Below, piece after piece: positions 1 through 13,615 of a DNA stretch of 64,000 nucleotides. Where the stretch lies: contig OZ038379.1 of assembly GCA_964036045.1 (NCBI GenBank), forward strand, positions 82,112,562 to 82,176,561. The letters run 5' to 3'. The notes under the pieces are model-generated. The model was given only the letters and a program-made list of their open reading frames with translations. It did not search any database and had not been told where the DNA came from. Positions within the stretch are counted from its first letter, which is position 1, and the number at the start of each line of letters is the position of its first letter. This stretch comes from Eutreptiella sp. 'Long Island Sound 2002' (lineage: Eukaryota > Euglenozoa > Euglenophyceae > Eutreptiales > Eutreptiaceae). A program made the position numbers and the translations under genes.

Positions 1-768
1 TAAATCCTTAATGGGTGTAGACCCCTTAGGGATTCATTGTAGCATCTCTACACCGCAGTAGACCAACTGCGGTGAATCTTGAGGGACTTATACATCGCAC
101 CAGACCACGTGCGGTGATTCCTTGAGGGGTGTAAACCCCTTAGGGATTCACCGCAACCCTATACACCACCTCTGCTGAAGCTTTGAGGGGTCTACGCCCC
201 TCATGGATTCACCGCAGCGCTTCTTCATCGCAGTAGACCACGTGCAGTGAATCTTTGCATCGCCTATACTCCTTCGGGATTCCCCGTAAACCTTTCCATA
301 GCATTAGGCCACCTGCCATGAACCCCGAGGGGTGCAGACACCTCGAGGATTCACCGGAGCTCCTATTTTTTGCAGTAGACAACTTGCGGTGACTCCATGA
401 GGGGTGTAGAGTGGTCATGGATTCACTGCAGCGCTTGTACATTGCCATACACCACGTGCGGTGAAACATTGAGGGATGTAGACCCCTGAGGCATTCACTA
501 CAGCCCTTATACATCGCAGTAGACCACCTTCCGTGAATGATTGAAGGATGTAGACCCCTCAGGGATTTACTTCAGCACTTATACATCGCAATACACCACG
601 TGCGGTGTCTCCTTGAGGGGTGTAGACCCCTAAGGGATTCACCAAAGCCCTTTTGCGCTGTAGTAGACCACCTGCCGTGAATCATTGAGGGGTATAGACC
701 ACTCAAGGATTACTGCAACCCTTGTACCTCGTAGTATGCCACCTGCGGTGAATCTTTTATGGGTGTAG

Positions 769-1094
769 CAGGGTGGGGGGGTATGGGAAATAATTCGCGA
801 ATTTTTTTGAACCCCCCCCCCGGAGGGTACCCCTACAAAAAAAGCTTGCACCCCATGTAGCAATTCTTTTTGCAAAGAGGAATGTTTTTGCTATGTGCTA
901 CTTGAACTTGCATGTCATCTTCACTTTGCTTTTCATGACATTGGCACATGTACTTTCAGGTTTTGGGGTCCGGGAAATTTTTTTCGTGCGAATTTCTTTC
1001 GTACCCCCCTCCCCCCATTTGCGGGGGTACCCCCCCGATCAAAAGCTATACGCCAGTACCAGGACTTTTCTCCTACTCCCCCCCCCCCGTGGGC
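769..1094. mobile_element. 326-bp MITE-like insertion in a satellite palindrome
   Basis: Unique sequence with poly-G and poly-C tracts interrupts one satellite unit exactly at its palindrome centre. TGTAG occurs at 764-768 and again at 1,095-1,099, which fits a 5-bp target-site duplication of the palindrome loop. The ends are G-rich and only weakly inverted, so the family is unknown. The short reading frames inside look non-coding. I infer a non-autonomous DNA element. Confidence 0.6.
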
Positions 1095-1339
1095 TGTAGG
1101 CCCACTGAGGGCTTCACCGCAGCCCCGTAGACGTCCTGCGGTGGATTGTGCGGGGTCTACACCCCTCAAAGATTCACCGCAGGTGGTCTACTGTGCGGTA
1201 TGGACAATGCGCTGAATCCCTGCCATGTATAGGGGCTGCGGTGAATCCTTGAGGGGTATAGACCCCTCACCCCTCAAGGACTCACCGTAGGTGGTCTACT
1301 GCGATGTATAAGTGCTGCGGTGAATCCCTGAGGGACTCA

Positions 1340-4300
1340 TGCAAGGCAGTATACCACTTGCGGTGCATCCTTGCGGGGTGTAGATCCCTCACGATTCACG
1401 GCACTTCTTGTACATCATAGGAGAGCACCTCCGGTGAATCCCTAAGGGCTATAGATCCCACAGGGACTCACCGCAGCGCGGATGCATCAGAGTAGACCAC
1501 CTGCGGCGAATCGCCAATGGGTGTAGACCCCTCATGGATTCATGGTAGCGCTTATACATCGCAGTAGACCACCTGTGGTGAATTTTTTAGGGGTTTAGTC
1601 CACTCAAGGATTCACCGCAGCGCTTATACATCGCATCACGCCATCTGTGGTGAATGCTTGAGGGCTCTAGATCCCTCAGGGATTCGCCGTAGCACTTTTG
1701 CATCCACCAACTGCAGGGAATTTCTTGAGGAGGCTACACCCCTCACAGATGCACTCCAACGCTTCTCCATGGCAGTCGACCAGGTACGCTGAGTCTTTGA
1801 GGGGTCTACACCCCTCAAGGACTCAGCGCAGCCCGTTTACAGAGCATTAGACCACGTGCCGTGAGTCGTAGACACTTTAGGGATTCACCGCAGCCACTAC
1901 ACTTTGCACCAAACCACCTGCGGTGCCTCCTTGACGGGTGTAGAGACCTCAGGGATTCACCGCAGCGCTTATAACTCCAGTGGACCACCTGTCGTGAACC
2001 ATTGAGGAATGTGGACCCCTCACGAATTCACCTCAGCACTTATACATGACAGTAGACCTACTATGACGAATCCGTGTAGACCCCTTAAGGATTCACCGCC
2101 GTCCTTATACCCCGGAGTAGGCCACCTGCCGTGAATCCTTGACTCACCGCAGCCTTGACGCATGGCATACGACCACCTTCAATGAATGCTTGCGGCGTGT
2201 GGATTGCTCAAGGCTTCACGGCAGCCCTTATATGTGGCAGTAGCGCACTTGCAGTGAATCCCTTAAGGGTTACACCCCTCAGGGATTCACCGCACCACTT
2301 ATACGTCGCAGTAGACCACCTGGGCTGAGCCCTTGAGCGGTATAGACCCCTTAGCAATTCACCGCAGTCTTTATACCTCGGAGTAGACCCCCAGTAGTGA
2401 GTCCCCCACGGGTATAGACCCCTAGCAAATTCACTGCAGCGTGTATGCATCACAGTACGCCACCTGCGGTGAGGATTCACGGCAAGTGGTCTAATGCGAC
2501 GTATAAGGGCCGCAATGCATGTTCTAGGGGTCTACTCCCCTCAAGCATTCACCGCAGGTGGTGTGCTGCGATGTATAAGTGCTGCGGTGAATCCTTGAGG
2601 GGTCCAAACCCCGCAAGGATTCACCACAGGTGGTCTACTGCGATGTATAAGCGTTGTTGTGAATCCATGAGCACTTATACATCGCATTAGACGACCTGCG
2701 GCGAATCCTTGAGGGGTGTAGACCTAACAAAGATTCACCGCAATACTTTTACATCACAATAGACCAGGTGTGGTGAATCGTTGAATGGTGTAGACCCCTC
2801 AAGGATTCACGGCAACGCTTATAAATCGCATTATACCACCTGCGGTGAATCCTTGAGGGGTCCACAACCCTCAAGAGTTTACCGCGGTACTTGTATCCAT
2901 TCAACCACCTTCGCTGAATCTCTGACGGGTCTACACCCCTCAAGCATTCACCGCAGCACTTTTACGTCCCATTAGATAACCTGCACTGAATGCCTTAGGC
3001 GTATATACCCCTCAGGGATCAACCACAACTCTCATACATCGCATTAGACCACCTGCGGGGAATGCTTGACGGGTATAGACCTCTTACGGATGCACCGCGG
3101 CATTTATACATCGCACTAGACCACTTGTGGTAATCCTTGTGGGGTGTAGACCCCTTAGCCATTCACCGTAGCACTTGTACATGGCATCCGACCGCCTACG
3201 TTGAATCATTGAGGGATGTAGACCCCTTGAGGTTTCACCGTAGCACTTGCACATCGCTATAGACCACCGCCGTTGAATATTTGAGAGGTGTAGACCCCTC
3301 AAGGATTCACCGCAACAATTATGCATCGCACTTCACCACCTGCAGTGAATCCTTGAGGGGTGTACACCCCCCAAGGATTCATTCTCGCGCTTATACATCA
3401 CATTAGACCACCTGCGGTGAATCGTTGAGGGATCTACACCTGTGAGGGATTCACCATAGCACTTGTACATCGCAGTGAACCACTTGCCATGAATTCTTGA
3501 TGGACTCATGCATGGCAGTACACCACATGGGGTGCATCCCTGCGGGGTGTAGATCCCTCACGATTCACGGCACTTCTTGTACATCGTAGGACAGCACCTG
3601 CGGTGAATCCCTAAGGGCTATAAATCCCACAGGGACTCACCGCAACGCGTATGCATCACAGTAGACCACCTGCGGCGAATCGCCGATGGGTGTAGACCCC
3701 TCATGGATTCATGGTAGCGCTTATACATCGCAATCTACCACCTGTGGTGAATTCTTTAGGGGTTTAAACCACTCAAGGGTTCACCGCATTGCTTATACAT
3801 CGCATTACGCCATCTGTGGTGAATGCTTGAGGGCTCTAGATCCCTCAGGGATTCGCCGTAGCACTTTTGCATCCACCGACTGCAGGGAATTTCTTGAGGA
3901 GGCTACACCCCTCACGGATGCACTCCAGCGCTTCTCCATGGCAGTCGACCACGTACGCTGAGTCTTTGAGGGGTCTACACCCCTCAAGGACTCAGCGCAG
4001 CCCGTTTACAGAGCATTAGACCACGTGCCGTGAATCTTAGACCCCTTAGGGATTCACCGCAGCCACTACACTTTGCACCAAACCACGTGTGTCGACTCTT
4101 GGACGGGTGTAGAGAACCCAGGGATTCATCGGAGCGCTTATAACTCGAGTGGACCACCTGTGGTGAACCATTGAGGAATGTGGACCCCTCACGAATTCAC
4201 ATGAGCACTTATACATGACAGTAGACCTACTATGACGAATCCGTGTAGACCCCTTAAGGATTCACCGCCGTCCTTATACCCCGGAGTAGGCCACCTGCCG

Positions 4301-7300
4301 TGAATCCTTGACTCACCGCAGCCTTGACGCATGGCATACGACCACCTTCAATGAATGCTTGCGGCGTGTGGATTGCTCAAGGCTTCACGGCAGCCCTTAT
4401 ATGTGGCAGTAGCGCACTTGCAGTGAATCCCTTAAGGGTTACACCCCTCAGGGATTCACCGCACCACTTATACGTCGCAGTAGACGACCTGGGCTGAGCC
4501 CTTGAGCGGTATAGACCCCTTAGCAATTCACCGCAGTCTTTATACCTCGGAGTAGACCCCCAGTAGTGAGTCCCCCACGGGTATAGACCCCTAACAAATT
4601 CACTGCAGCGTGTATGCATCACAGTACGCCACCTGCGGTGAGGATTCACGGCAAGTGGTCTAATGCGACGTATAAGGGCCGCAATGCATGTTCTAGGGGT
4701 CTACTCCCCTCAAGCATTCACCGCAGGTGGTGTGCTGCGATGTATAAGTGCTGCGGTGAATCCTTGAGGGGTCCAAACCCCGCAAGGATTCACCACAGGT
4801 GGTCTACTGCGATGTATAAGCGTTGTTGTGAATCCATGAGCACTTATACATCGCATTAGACGACGTGCGGTGAATCCTTGAGGGGTGTAGACCTATGAGA
4901 GATTCACTGCAGTACTTCTACATCACAATAGACCAGGTGTGGTGAATCGTTGAATGGTGTAGAACCCTCAAGGATTCACCGCAGCGCTTATAAATCGCAT
5001 TCGACCACGTGCTGTGAATCCTTGAGGGGTCCACAACCCTCAAGAGTTTACCGCAGTACTTGCATCCATTCGACCACCTGCGATGACTCTCCGACGGGTC
5101 TACACCCCTCAAGCATTCACCACAGCACTTTTACGTCCCATTAGATAACCTGCACTGAATGCCTTAGGCGTCTACACCCCTCAGGCATCAACCACAACTC
5201 TCATACATCGCATTAGACCACCTGCGGGGAATGCTTGACGGGTACAGACCTCTTAGGGATGCACCGCGGCATTTGTACATCGCACTAGACCACTTGTGGT
5301 AATCCTTGAGGGGTGTAGACCCCTTAGGGATTCATCGTAGCACTTGTACATGGCATCAGACCGCCTACATTGAATCACTGAGGGGTGTAGACCCCTTGAG
5401 GTTTCACCGTAGCACTTGCACATCGCTGTAGACCACCGCCGTTGAATATTTGAGAGGTGTAGACCCCTCAAGGATTCACCGCAATAATTATGCTTCGCAC
5501 TTCACCACCTGCAGTGAATCCTTGGGATGTACACCCCCCAAGGATTCATCGTCGCGCTTATACATCACATTAGACCACCTGCGGTGAATCGTTGAGGGAT
5601 CTACACCTGCGAGGGATTCACCATAGCACTTGTACATCGCAGTGAACCACTTGCCGTGAATCCTTGAGGGACTCATGCATGGCAGTATACCACTTGCGGT
5701 GCATCCCTGTGGGGTGTAGATCCCTCACGATTCACGGCACCTCTTGTACATCGTAGGAGAGCACCTGCGGTGAATCCCTAAGGGCTATAAATCCCACAGG
5801 GACTCACCGCAACGCGGATGCATCACAGTAGACCACGTGCGGCGAATCGCCAATGGGTGTAGACCCCTCATGGATTCACCGCAGCGCTTATACATCGCAT
5901 TACGCCATATGTGGTGAATGCTTGAGGGCTCTACATCCCTCAAGGATTCACCGTAGCACTTTTGCATCCACCAACTGCAGGGAATTTCTTGAGGAGGCTA
6001 CACCCCTCACGGATGCACTGCAGCGCTTCTCCATGGCAGTCGACCACGTTTGATGATTCTTTGAGGGGTCTACACCCCTCACGGACTCAGCGCAGCCCGT
6101 TTATAGAGCATTGGACCACGTGCCGTGAATCTTAGACCCCTTAGGGATTCACCGCAGCCACTACACTTTGCACTAGACCACCTGCGGTGACTCCTTGACG
6201 GGTGTAGAGACCTCATGGATTCACCGCAGCGCTTATAACTCGAGTGGACCACCTGTGGTAAACCATTGAGGAATGTGGACCCCTCACGAATTCACCTGAG
6301 CACTTATACATGACAGGAGACCTACCATGACGAATCCGTGAGGGGTGTAGACCCCTTAAGGATTCACCGCAGCCTTGATGCATGGCATTAGACCAATTTC
6401 AATGAATGCTTGCGGCGTGTGGATTGCTCAAGGCTTCACGGCAGCCCTTATATGTGGCAGCAACGCACTTGCAGTGAACCCCTTAGGCGTCTATACCCCT
6501 CAGGGATTCACCGCAGCACTTATACATCGCAGTAGACGACCTGGGCTGAGTTCTTGAGGGGTGTAGACCCCTTAGGGATTCACCGCGGTCTTTATACCTC
6601 GGAGTAGACCCCCAGTAGTGAGTCCCCCACGGGTATAGACCCCTAACAGATTCACTGCAGCGCGTATGCATCACAGTACGCCACCTGCGGTGAGGATTCA
6701 CGGCAAGTGGTCTAATGCCACGTATAAGGGCCGCGATGCATGTTCTAGGGGTCTACTCCCCTCAAGCATTCACCGCAGGTGGTGTGCTCCGATGTATAAG
6801 TGCTGCGGTGAATCCTTGAGGGGTCCAAACCCCGCAAGGATTCACCGCAGGTGGTCTACTGCGATGGATAAGCGTTGTGGTGAATCCATGAGAACTTATA
6901 CATCGCATTAGACGACCTGCGGTGAATCCTTGAGGGGTGTAGACCTATGAGAGATTCACTGCAGTACTTCTACATCACAATAGACCAAGTGTGGTGAATC
7001 ATTGAATGGTGTAGACCCCTCAAGGATTCGCCGCAGCGCTTATAAATCGCATTAGACCACGTGCTGTGAATCCTTGAGGGGTCCACAACCCTCAAGAGTT
7101 TACCGCAGTACTTGCATCCATTCGACCACCTGCGGTGAATCTCTGGCGGGTCTACACCCCTCAAGCATTCACCAGAGCACTTTTACGTCCCATTAGATAA
7201 CCTGCACTGAATGCCTTAGGCGTCTACACCCCTCAGGGATCAACCACAACTCTCATACATCGCATTAGACCACCTGCGGGGAATGCTTGACGGGTACAGA

Positions 7301-7740
7301 CCTCTTAGGGATGCACCGCGGCATTTGTACATCGCACTAGACCACTTGTGGTAATCCTTGAGGGGTGTAGACCCCTTAGGGATGCACCGTAGCACTTCTA
7401 CATGCCATGAGACGGCCTGCGTTGAATCACTGAGGGGTGTAGACCCCTCGAGGTTTCACTGTAGCACTTGCACATCGCTGTAGACCACCGCCGTTGAATA
7501 TTTGAGGCGTGTAGACCCCTCAAAGATTCACCGCAACAATTATGCTTCGCACTTCACCACCTGCAGTGAATCCATGAGGGGTGTACACCCCCCAAGGATT
7601 CATTGTCGCGCTTACACATCACATTAGACCACCTGCGGTGAATCGTTGAGGGATCTACACCTGCGAGGGATTCACCATAGCCCCTGTACATCGCAGTGAA
7701 CCACTTGCCGTGAATCCTTGAGGGACTCATGCATGGCAGT
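1340..7740 (+). repeat. Higher-order repeat of about 2.05-2.17 kb within S1
   Basis: Blocks of about 30 satellite units recur. Landmark segments at 1,636, 2,208 and 2,445 reappear 2,169 bp later at 3,805, 4,377 and 4,614, nearly identical. A third copy is offset by a further 2,052 bp (4,614 to 6,666). The shorter third copy reflects small gains and losses of partial units. This is the layered organisation typical of satellites that expand by unequal exchange. Confidence 0.85.
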
Positions 7741-8145
7741 ACACCACTTGCGGTGCATCCCTGCAGGGTGTAGATCCCTCATGATTCACGTCACTTCTTG
7801 TACATCGTAGGAGAGCACCTGCGGTGAATCCCTAAGGGCCATAGATCCCACAGGGACTCACCGCACCGCGGATGCATCACAGCAGACCACGTGCGGCGAA
7901 TCGCCAATGGGTGTAGACCCCTCATGGATTCATGGTAGCGCTTATACATCGCAATCGACCACCTGTGGTGATTTCTTTAGGGCTCTAGATCCCTCAGGGA
8001 TTTGCCGTAGCACTTTTGCATCCACCAACTGCAGTGAATTTCTTGAGGAGGCTACACCCCTCACGGATGCACTCCAGCGCTTCTCCATGGCAGTCGACCA
8101 CGTACGCTGAGTCTTTGAGGGGTCTACACCCCTCAAGGAGTCTGC

Positions 8146-10420
8146 GCAGCCCGTTTACAGAGCATTAGACCACGTGCCGTGAATCCTAGACCCCTTAGGG
8201 ATTCACTGCAGCCACTACGCTTTGCACTAGACCACCTGCGGTGACTCCTTGACGGGTGTAGAGACCTCAGGGATTCACCGCAGCGCTTATAACTCGAGTG
8301 GACCACCTGTGGTGAACCATTGAGGAATGTGGACCCCTCACGAATTCACCTGAGCACTGTACATGGCTGCGGTGAATCCCTAAGGGGTCTAGGATTCACG
8401 GCACGTGGTCTAATGCTCTGTAAACGGGCTGCGTTGAGTCCTTGAGGGGTGTAGACCCCTCAAAGACTCAGCGTACGTGGTCGACTGCCATGGAGAAGCG
8501 CTGCAGTGCATCCGTGAGGGGTGTAGCCTCCTCAAGAAATTCCCTGCAGTTGGTGGATGCAAAAGTGCTACGGCGAATCCCTGAGGGATCTAGAGCCCTC
8601 AAGCATTCACCACAGATGGCGTAATGCGATGTATAAGCACTGCGGTGAATCATTGAGTGGTCTAAACCCCTAAAGAATTCACCACAGGTGGTCTACTGCG
8701 ATGTATAAGCGCTACCGTGAATCCATGAGGGGTCTACACCCATTGGCGAGTACCGGAAGGTGGTCTACTGTGATGCATCCGCGTTGCGGTGAGTCCCTGT
8801 GGGATTTATAGCCCTTAGGGATTCACCGTAGGTGCCCTCCTACGATGTACAAGAAGTGCCGTGAATCGTGCGGGATCTACACCCTGCAGGGATGCACGGC
8901 AAGTGGTGTACTGCCATGCATGAGTCCCTCAAGGATTCACGGCAAGTGGTTCAGTGCGATGTACAAGTGCTATGGTGAATCCCTCACAGGTGTAGATCCC
9001 TCAACGATTCACCGCAGGTGGTCTAATGTGATGTATAAGCGCGACAATGAATCCTTGGGGGGTGTACACCCCTCAAGGATTCACTGCAGGTGGTGAAGTG
9101 CGAAGCATAATTGTTGCGGTGAATCCTTGAGGGGTCTACACCCCTCAAATATTCAACGGCGGTGGTCTACAGCGATGTGCAAGTGCTACGGTGAAACCTC
9201 AAGGGGTCTACATCCCTCAATGATTCAAGGTAGGCGGTCTGATGCCATATACAAGTGCTACGGTGAATGGCTAAGGGGTCTACACCCCTCAAGGATTACC
9301 ACAAGTGGTCTAGTGCGATGTACAAATGCCGCGGTGCATCCCTAAGAGGTCTGTACCCGTCAAGCATTACCCGCAGGTGGTCTAATGCGATGTATGAGAG
9401 TTGTGGTTGATCCCTGAGGGATGTAGACGCCTAAGGCATTCAGTGCAGGTTATCTAATGGGACGTAAAAGTGCTGTGGTGAATGCTTGAGAGGTGTAGAC
9501 CCGCCAGAGATTCACCGCAGGTGGTCGAATGGATGCAAGTACTGCAGCAAACTCTTGAGGGTTGTGGACCCCTCAAGAATTCACCGGAGGTGGTCTAATG
9601 CGATTTATAAGCGCTGCGGTGAATCCTTGAGGGGTCTACACCATTCAACGATTCACCACACTTGGTCTATTGTGATGTAGAAGTACTGCGGTGAATCTCT
9701 CATAGGTCTACACCCCTCAAGGATTCACCGCAGGTCGTCTACAGCGATGTATAAGTGCTTGTGGATTCACCACAACGCTTATACACGCAGTAGACCACCT
9801 GTGGTGAATCCTTGCGGGGTTTGGACCCCTCAAGGATTCACCGCAGCACTTATACATCGCAGCACACCACCTTCGGTGAATGCTTGAGGGGAGTAGACCC
9901 CTAGAACATGCATCGCGGCCCTTATACGTGGCATTAGACCACTTGCCGTCAATCCTCAGCGCAGGTGGCGTACTGTGATGCATACATGCTGCAGTGAATC
10001 TGTTAGGGGTTCATACCCGTGGGGGACTCACTACTGGGGTTCTACTCCGAGGTATAAAGACCGCGTTAAATCTCTAAGGGGTCTACACCCCTCAAGGACT
10101 CAGCCTAGGTCGTCTACTGCGACGTATAAGTGCTGCGGTGAATCCCTGAGGGGTGTGGACCCCTAAGGGATTCACTGCAAGTGTGCTACTGCCACATATA
10201 AGGGCTGCCGTGAAGCCTTGAGCAATCCACACGCCGCAAGCATTCATTGAAGATGGTCTAATGCCATGCATCAAGGGTGCGGTAAATCCCTGAGGGGTGT
10301 ACCCCCGTCAAGGATTCACGGCAGGTGGCCTACTCCGGGCTATCAGGACGGCGGTGAATCCTTAAGGGGTCTACACCCCTCACGGATTCGTCATAGTAGG
10401 TGTACTGTCATGTATAACCC
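8146..10420. repeat. Inverted satellite block with switch point near 8,358
   Basis: The array reverses orientation near 8,358. The segment from there onward is the reverse complement of 8,146-8,215 and of the array further left, giving inverted arms of about 2 kb around a loop of about 140 bp. For example, the segment encoding a distinctive 60-residue frame at 1,636-1,818 and 3,805-3,987 on the minus strand reappears on the plus strand at 8,442-8,624. The inverted block is also the reverse complement of the array from about 18,545 to 20,000, so E1 sits between inverted satellite arms. Confidence 0.85.
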
Positions 10421-10594
10421 GCGGCTCACTTGGAAATGTGAAGGTGGGGCTCATTTGGGGCTAAAACGGCTCATTTGGGGCTAAGTGGTGTTTTCCAAGG
10501 GGTTCAATGTGAAAATTTGTGGCTTTCGGGGGTGGGTTGGGGTTTTGGAATGTCCCCAAAGGGATACCAATCCCTAGGGCAAGAGGATTTCACC

Positions 10595-10800
10595 GGGGGG
10601 GGGTTTCTTTTTTTCGACGGCTCAGTTGACTGAGCACCCCGACCGAGCCGTCACTGAGCCGTCTCTGAGCCGGCTCACTGAGCGCTCACTGAGGGCTCAC
10701 TGAGCGGTCAGTGAGCGCGCCAAATGGCTCAGTGAGCGCTCAGTGAGCGCTCAGTGAGAGCTAATTGGGGGCTCACTCAGGGCTCACTTAACATGCAGGG
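10595..10800 (+). repeat. E1 left subterminal GAGCGCTCA repeat cluster
   Basis: A dense run of CTCACTGAGCG and CAGTGAGCGC motifs, themselves short palindromes, with a core reading GCGCGCCAAATGGCTCAGTG. Read as reverse complement it matches 18,040-18,235 almost throughout, including the flanking GACGGCTC..TTGACTGAGC segment and the GAGAGCTAATTGGG edge. Such subterminal motifs usually serve as transposase binding sites; that role is inferred here. Confidence 0.85.
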
Positions 10801-10807
10801 GCACAAA

Positions 10808-12570
10808 TCATCCTTCATAAGCACTTACTTGGTCCTTTGTCGCAATGCACGTTCCACAATCCTCCTCACCATGTTCTCTCCCCTTCCTCTCCCGCCGGGC
10901 ACGTGACCAAGTCATGCACCGTCGTTGGAACCCCCTTTGCTTGGTCACGGCCCTACTCTCCACCTCCCAACCTTCCTTGCGGAGGTTATCATCTAGTGTG
11001 TGGTTATCCACCACACACTGCAAGCCGGACCTATCGTTCAGCAAGCTAACCCCCCCACTATTCCTAAAGGACCCTTTCAGTCGCACATGGCTGCCCTCCA
11101 ATGCAAAGCAACTAAACCTTGCAATGGTCCCCCACCGTGCAACATACGCATACATGTGGTCAACCCACAGGTGCGTCCACAAGGTCTTCCCCCATCCCAG
11201 GTCAAGGTGCCTTGCCCCCATGGTCCGTTGGCGTTGCAGCAAGGCACGTTGCTCTGCACCACTCAGAAAGTCGTCCTTCCAGGCCACCTCGGCCATGGCC
11301 GCAAACGCCTCCGACCACTCCGTGCACACATCAACCCATGGCCTGCCCCCCACTTGATGGTTCCCACTCACCGGTGCAACCAGCTGCAACAGTGGGCCCC
11401 ACAGCCGGGCCTTGACAAAGTGCGCAGCAGCCCCCAACTCCATGCGCACTTGTCCTTTGGCATTTGCCTTGTCCGCCCCCCACTTTCCAGGCCGCACCGT
11501 GCGGGCCACTTTCCGTGCCCCGTTTACAACCCCCTGCACCATGGTGGCCGCACTCTTCCTCGATACCCCTCCATGGGTCACCAGCCCCCGCACGATTCCA
11601 TTGACCTCCGCAATGGCAACACGCATGACTCCATGCGCACTGAAGTCAGGAATGCGGGGGTCCGCCGGGATGTCACGAAACACCCCGGTCAGCCATACAT
11701 ATCCCTTGATTCCTTCCAGGCAACCTCTTGTCCCCCGAACTTGCGCAAAACCGTTTCACTGTTTGCCCCGCGGCAGTGGCAAACCATGCCTCCGGGGCTC
11801 TTCTTGGTGAAGCCGTCCCCGCCGGCCAGCATGATGTGGGCCTTGCCATCGGCCCGGACGAAGAATAGGGGGCTGTTCGCCAACCCATCCGCATGCGGCA
11901 GTTGCAGGGCCGTAGCAGCGCGGAGCTGGGTATCGAAGTCACACTCCGATTGCATGCTGTACACCGTGGCCCACATCTCGCTACCCTCGAACAGCCACCA
12001 GCTAGCAAGCTGTGTGGGCCCACAACCCGGTGCAACCACTGCACGGTGCACGTAGGCCCGATTCCACCGGTTGGTGCGGTCAACGCCGATGGTCACCCAG
12101 GTGTTGCGCTGCGCGCCCGGTTGCAAGGCTTCCGGTGTGCGTACAGCACGCGCTTCATAGAGCAGGGCTAGCCGCTCAGCAATATTGCAGTACGACCCTT
12201 GCATCTCGTACTCCCCCTCAAGGATACAAACCCGCCGGCTAGCAGGTTGGCTGAGGTGCTTCAGCCACGGGGCCACGGCGGCCCGGCTAACGGTGCTGTC
12301 CAGCTCGGGCAACAGGTAGGCCATGTCGCGGCGCGACACCTGTGAACTACGCATGTGTCACAGCACGCGCAAGGCTTCCGACTTGATGTCGGGATTGGTG
12401 TCCGCGGGCCGGCTATAGTCCTCAGGGACTAGCAGTATGCTACCATCGGGTTGCAGCTCGGCCCGATATTCCTCACATAGGGAGGCCGCCACGGCGGCCT
12501 CCAGATGCTTAATCCGGGTTGCGCGCTGGCGCTGTGTTCCCAACAACGAAAAGGGACGCTCACGTGGCAT
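10808..12570 (-). pseudogene. E1 gene A: possible transposase, broken
   Basis: Read from 12,570 down, three segments make one protein of about 585 residues. The first (12,570-12,358) begins MPRERPFSLLG and ends at an in-frame TGA. The second (12,354-11,689) continues in the same frame and contains TIGVDRTNRWNRAYVH and CHCRGANSETVLRKFGG. The third (to 10,808, ending in TGA) is reached by a one-base shift near 11,705-11,720, where the alternative frame reads IKGYVWLTGVFRDIP. It contains FALEGSHVRLK and VVDNHTLDDNLRKEGW. An Asp after a beta-strand-like stretch and a late acidic residue would suit a DDE-type transposase, but I cannot align it to a named family. It is the gene nearest the left TIR. 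The function rests on context only; an unrelated element protein is possible. Confidence 0.45.
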
Positions 12571-12754
12571 TTTGTGTAGGACCTGTGGTAGAGGTGTATT
12601 GCCACATGCAGTCCCCGTGCTTGCGGCACACTTACCTCTTTTCAGATCTCTTTGCTATCAACCCCACCTGTTTCCCCTTGATTGTTGTCCCTAGTCTTCC
12701 CCCCCCCTTGCCCCTGCACGATTCACACTCTTCGTCGGGTTGGGGTAGTGGGGT

Positions 12755-12915
12755 TGCACCAGAGTGTTTGTCCCATCCCCCCCCCCGGGGGGGTGCCGTC
12801 AGGGTGTTTGCCCCCCCCCCCCCCCCAGGGGATGCCGCCGGTGTGTTTGTCCCGTCACACCCCCCCCGAGGATGCCGCCAGGGTGTTTGTCCCATCCTGC
12901 CCCCCCCCCCCCCCG
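12755..12915. repeat. C-rich minisatellite, about 40-bp unit
   Basis: About four copies of GTGTTTGTCCCATCC or close variants, separated by poly-C runs and GATGCCGCCAGG, spaced about 40 bp apart. It lies upstream of gene A (which starts at 12,570, minus strand), in the non-coding gap 12,600-13,110. No gene is supported in this gap. Confidence 0.7.
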
Positions 12916-13114
12916 CAGCGTCTCCTATTGCCCCCTTTGATGCCCCCCTCCGCCCGGTTGATGCCGTAATATGCGCTGCAGCCCCCCCCCCCCCCCACAG
13001 CCCTGGCACACACCTGTTTTCAGTCCCTGGTGGTAGGTGGCACAGCCCCCTTGCACCCCCTGCCCACAACCACCTGTTTGTGGCGGCCAACAATTCCATC
13101 CACCCGAATGAGAG

Positions 13115-13268
13115 CCCACTGAGCCGTTTGGCGCGCTCACTGAGCGCTCAGTGAGCGCTCACTGCGCCGTTTCGCGCGCTCACTGAGCGCGCCAAATGGC
13201 TCAGTGAGCGCTCAGTGAGCTCAGTGAGCGCTCAGTTAGCTCTCACTGAGCTCTCAGTTACCTCTCAG
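13115..13268. repeat. Internal GAGCGCTCA repeat cluster of E1 (first)
   Basis: The same CTCACTGAGCGCTCAGTGAG motif family as the E1 ends, including the GCGCGCCAAATGGCTC core in both orientations. It separates gene A from gene B and may mark the old end of a nested or fused element. Confidence 0.85.
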
Positions 13269-13394
13269 TCACTGCACACCAAAAGACAGGCAGTACACAG
13301 GCACCACACAAGAGGCCAATACTTTTTTCAAAGGGACTGTTTGCGGTCTGAACATACCGCAGGGGCCAGACGGGACTGCCCTGCTCCTGTACGT

Positions 13395-13615
13395 GCCCAT
13401 AACAGGGCTGAAAGACGTGGCCTCTGGCCTGCTTGAAAAAACGAAAGAAAAAAAAGGGGGCGCAATTAACATACCACGGGGGCCGGAGTCGGCCCTGGTC
13501 TTGAACACAGGCCCACAACGGGGCTGAAAGTTGTGGCCACTGGCTTGTGTGAAAAAAAGCCGCACATCAGAGCTGAAAGTGGCGGCCGCTGGCCGCCTTG
13601 AAATATTTTCAGCTC
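13395..13615. repeat. Short dispersed repeat, GGGCTGAAAG unit
   Basis: Three copies of GGGCTGAAAG followed by a GTGGCC(A/T)CTGGC-like segment and CTTGAAAAA or GTGAAAAA, near 13,403, 13,520 and 13,570. They lie between the first internal cluster and the 3' end of gene B. I see no coding support from 13,270 to about 13,850. Confidence 0.55.

Larger units (their letters stand above)
1..10420 (+). repeat. 72-bp palindromic satellite, block S1
   Basis: Tandem units of about 72 bp. The consensus arm is GCGGTGAATCCTTGAGGGGT, then a GTAG (or CTAC) centre, then the exact reverse complement of the arm. A spacer of about 28 bp follows, beginning AGCACTTATACATCGC and ending AGACCACCT. Units diverge by roughly 10-25% by eye. 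Because 72 is 24 codons, long spurious reading frames with a 24-residue repeat (CGESLRG, PSRIH, AMYK) run through it. From 1 to about 8,357 the spacer reads forward on the plus strand; after that it is reversed. I see no gene in this block. Confidence 0.95.
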
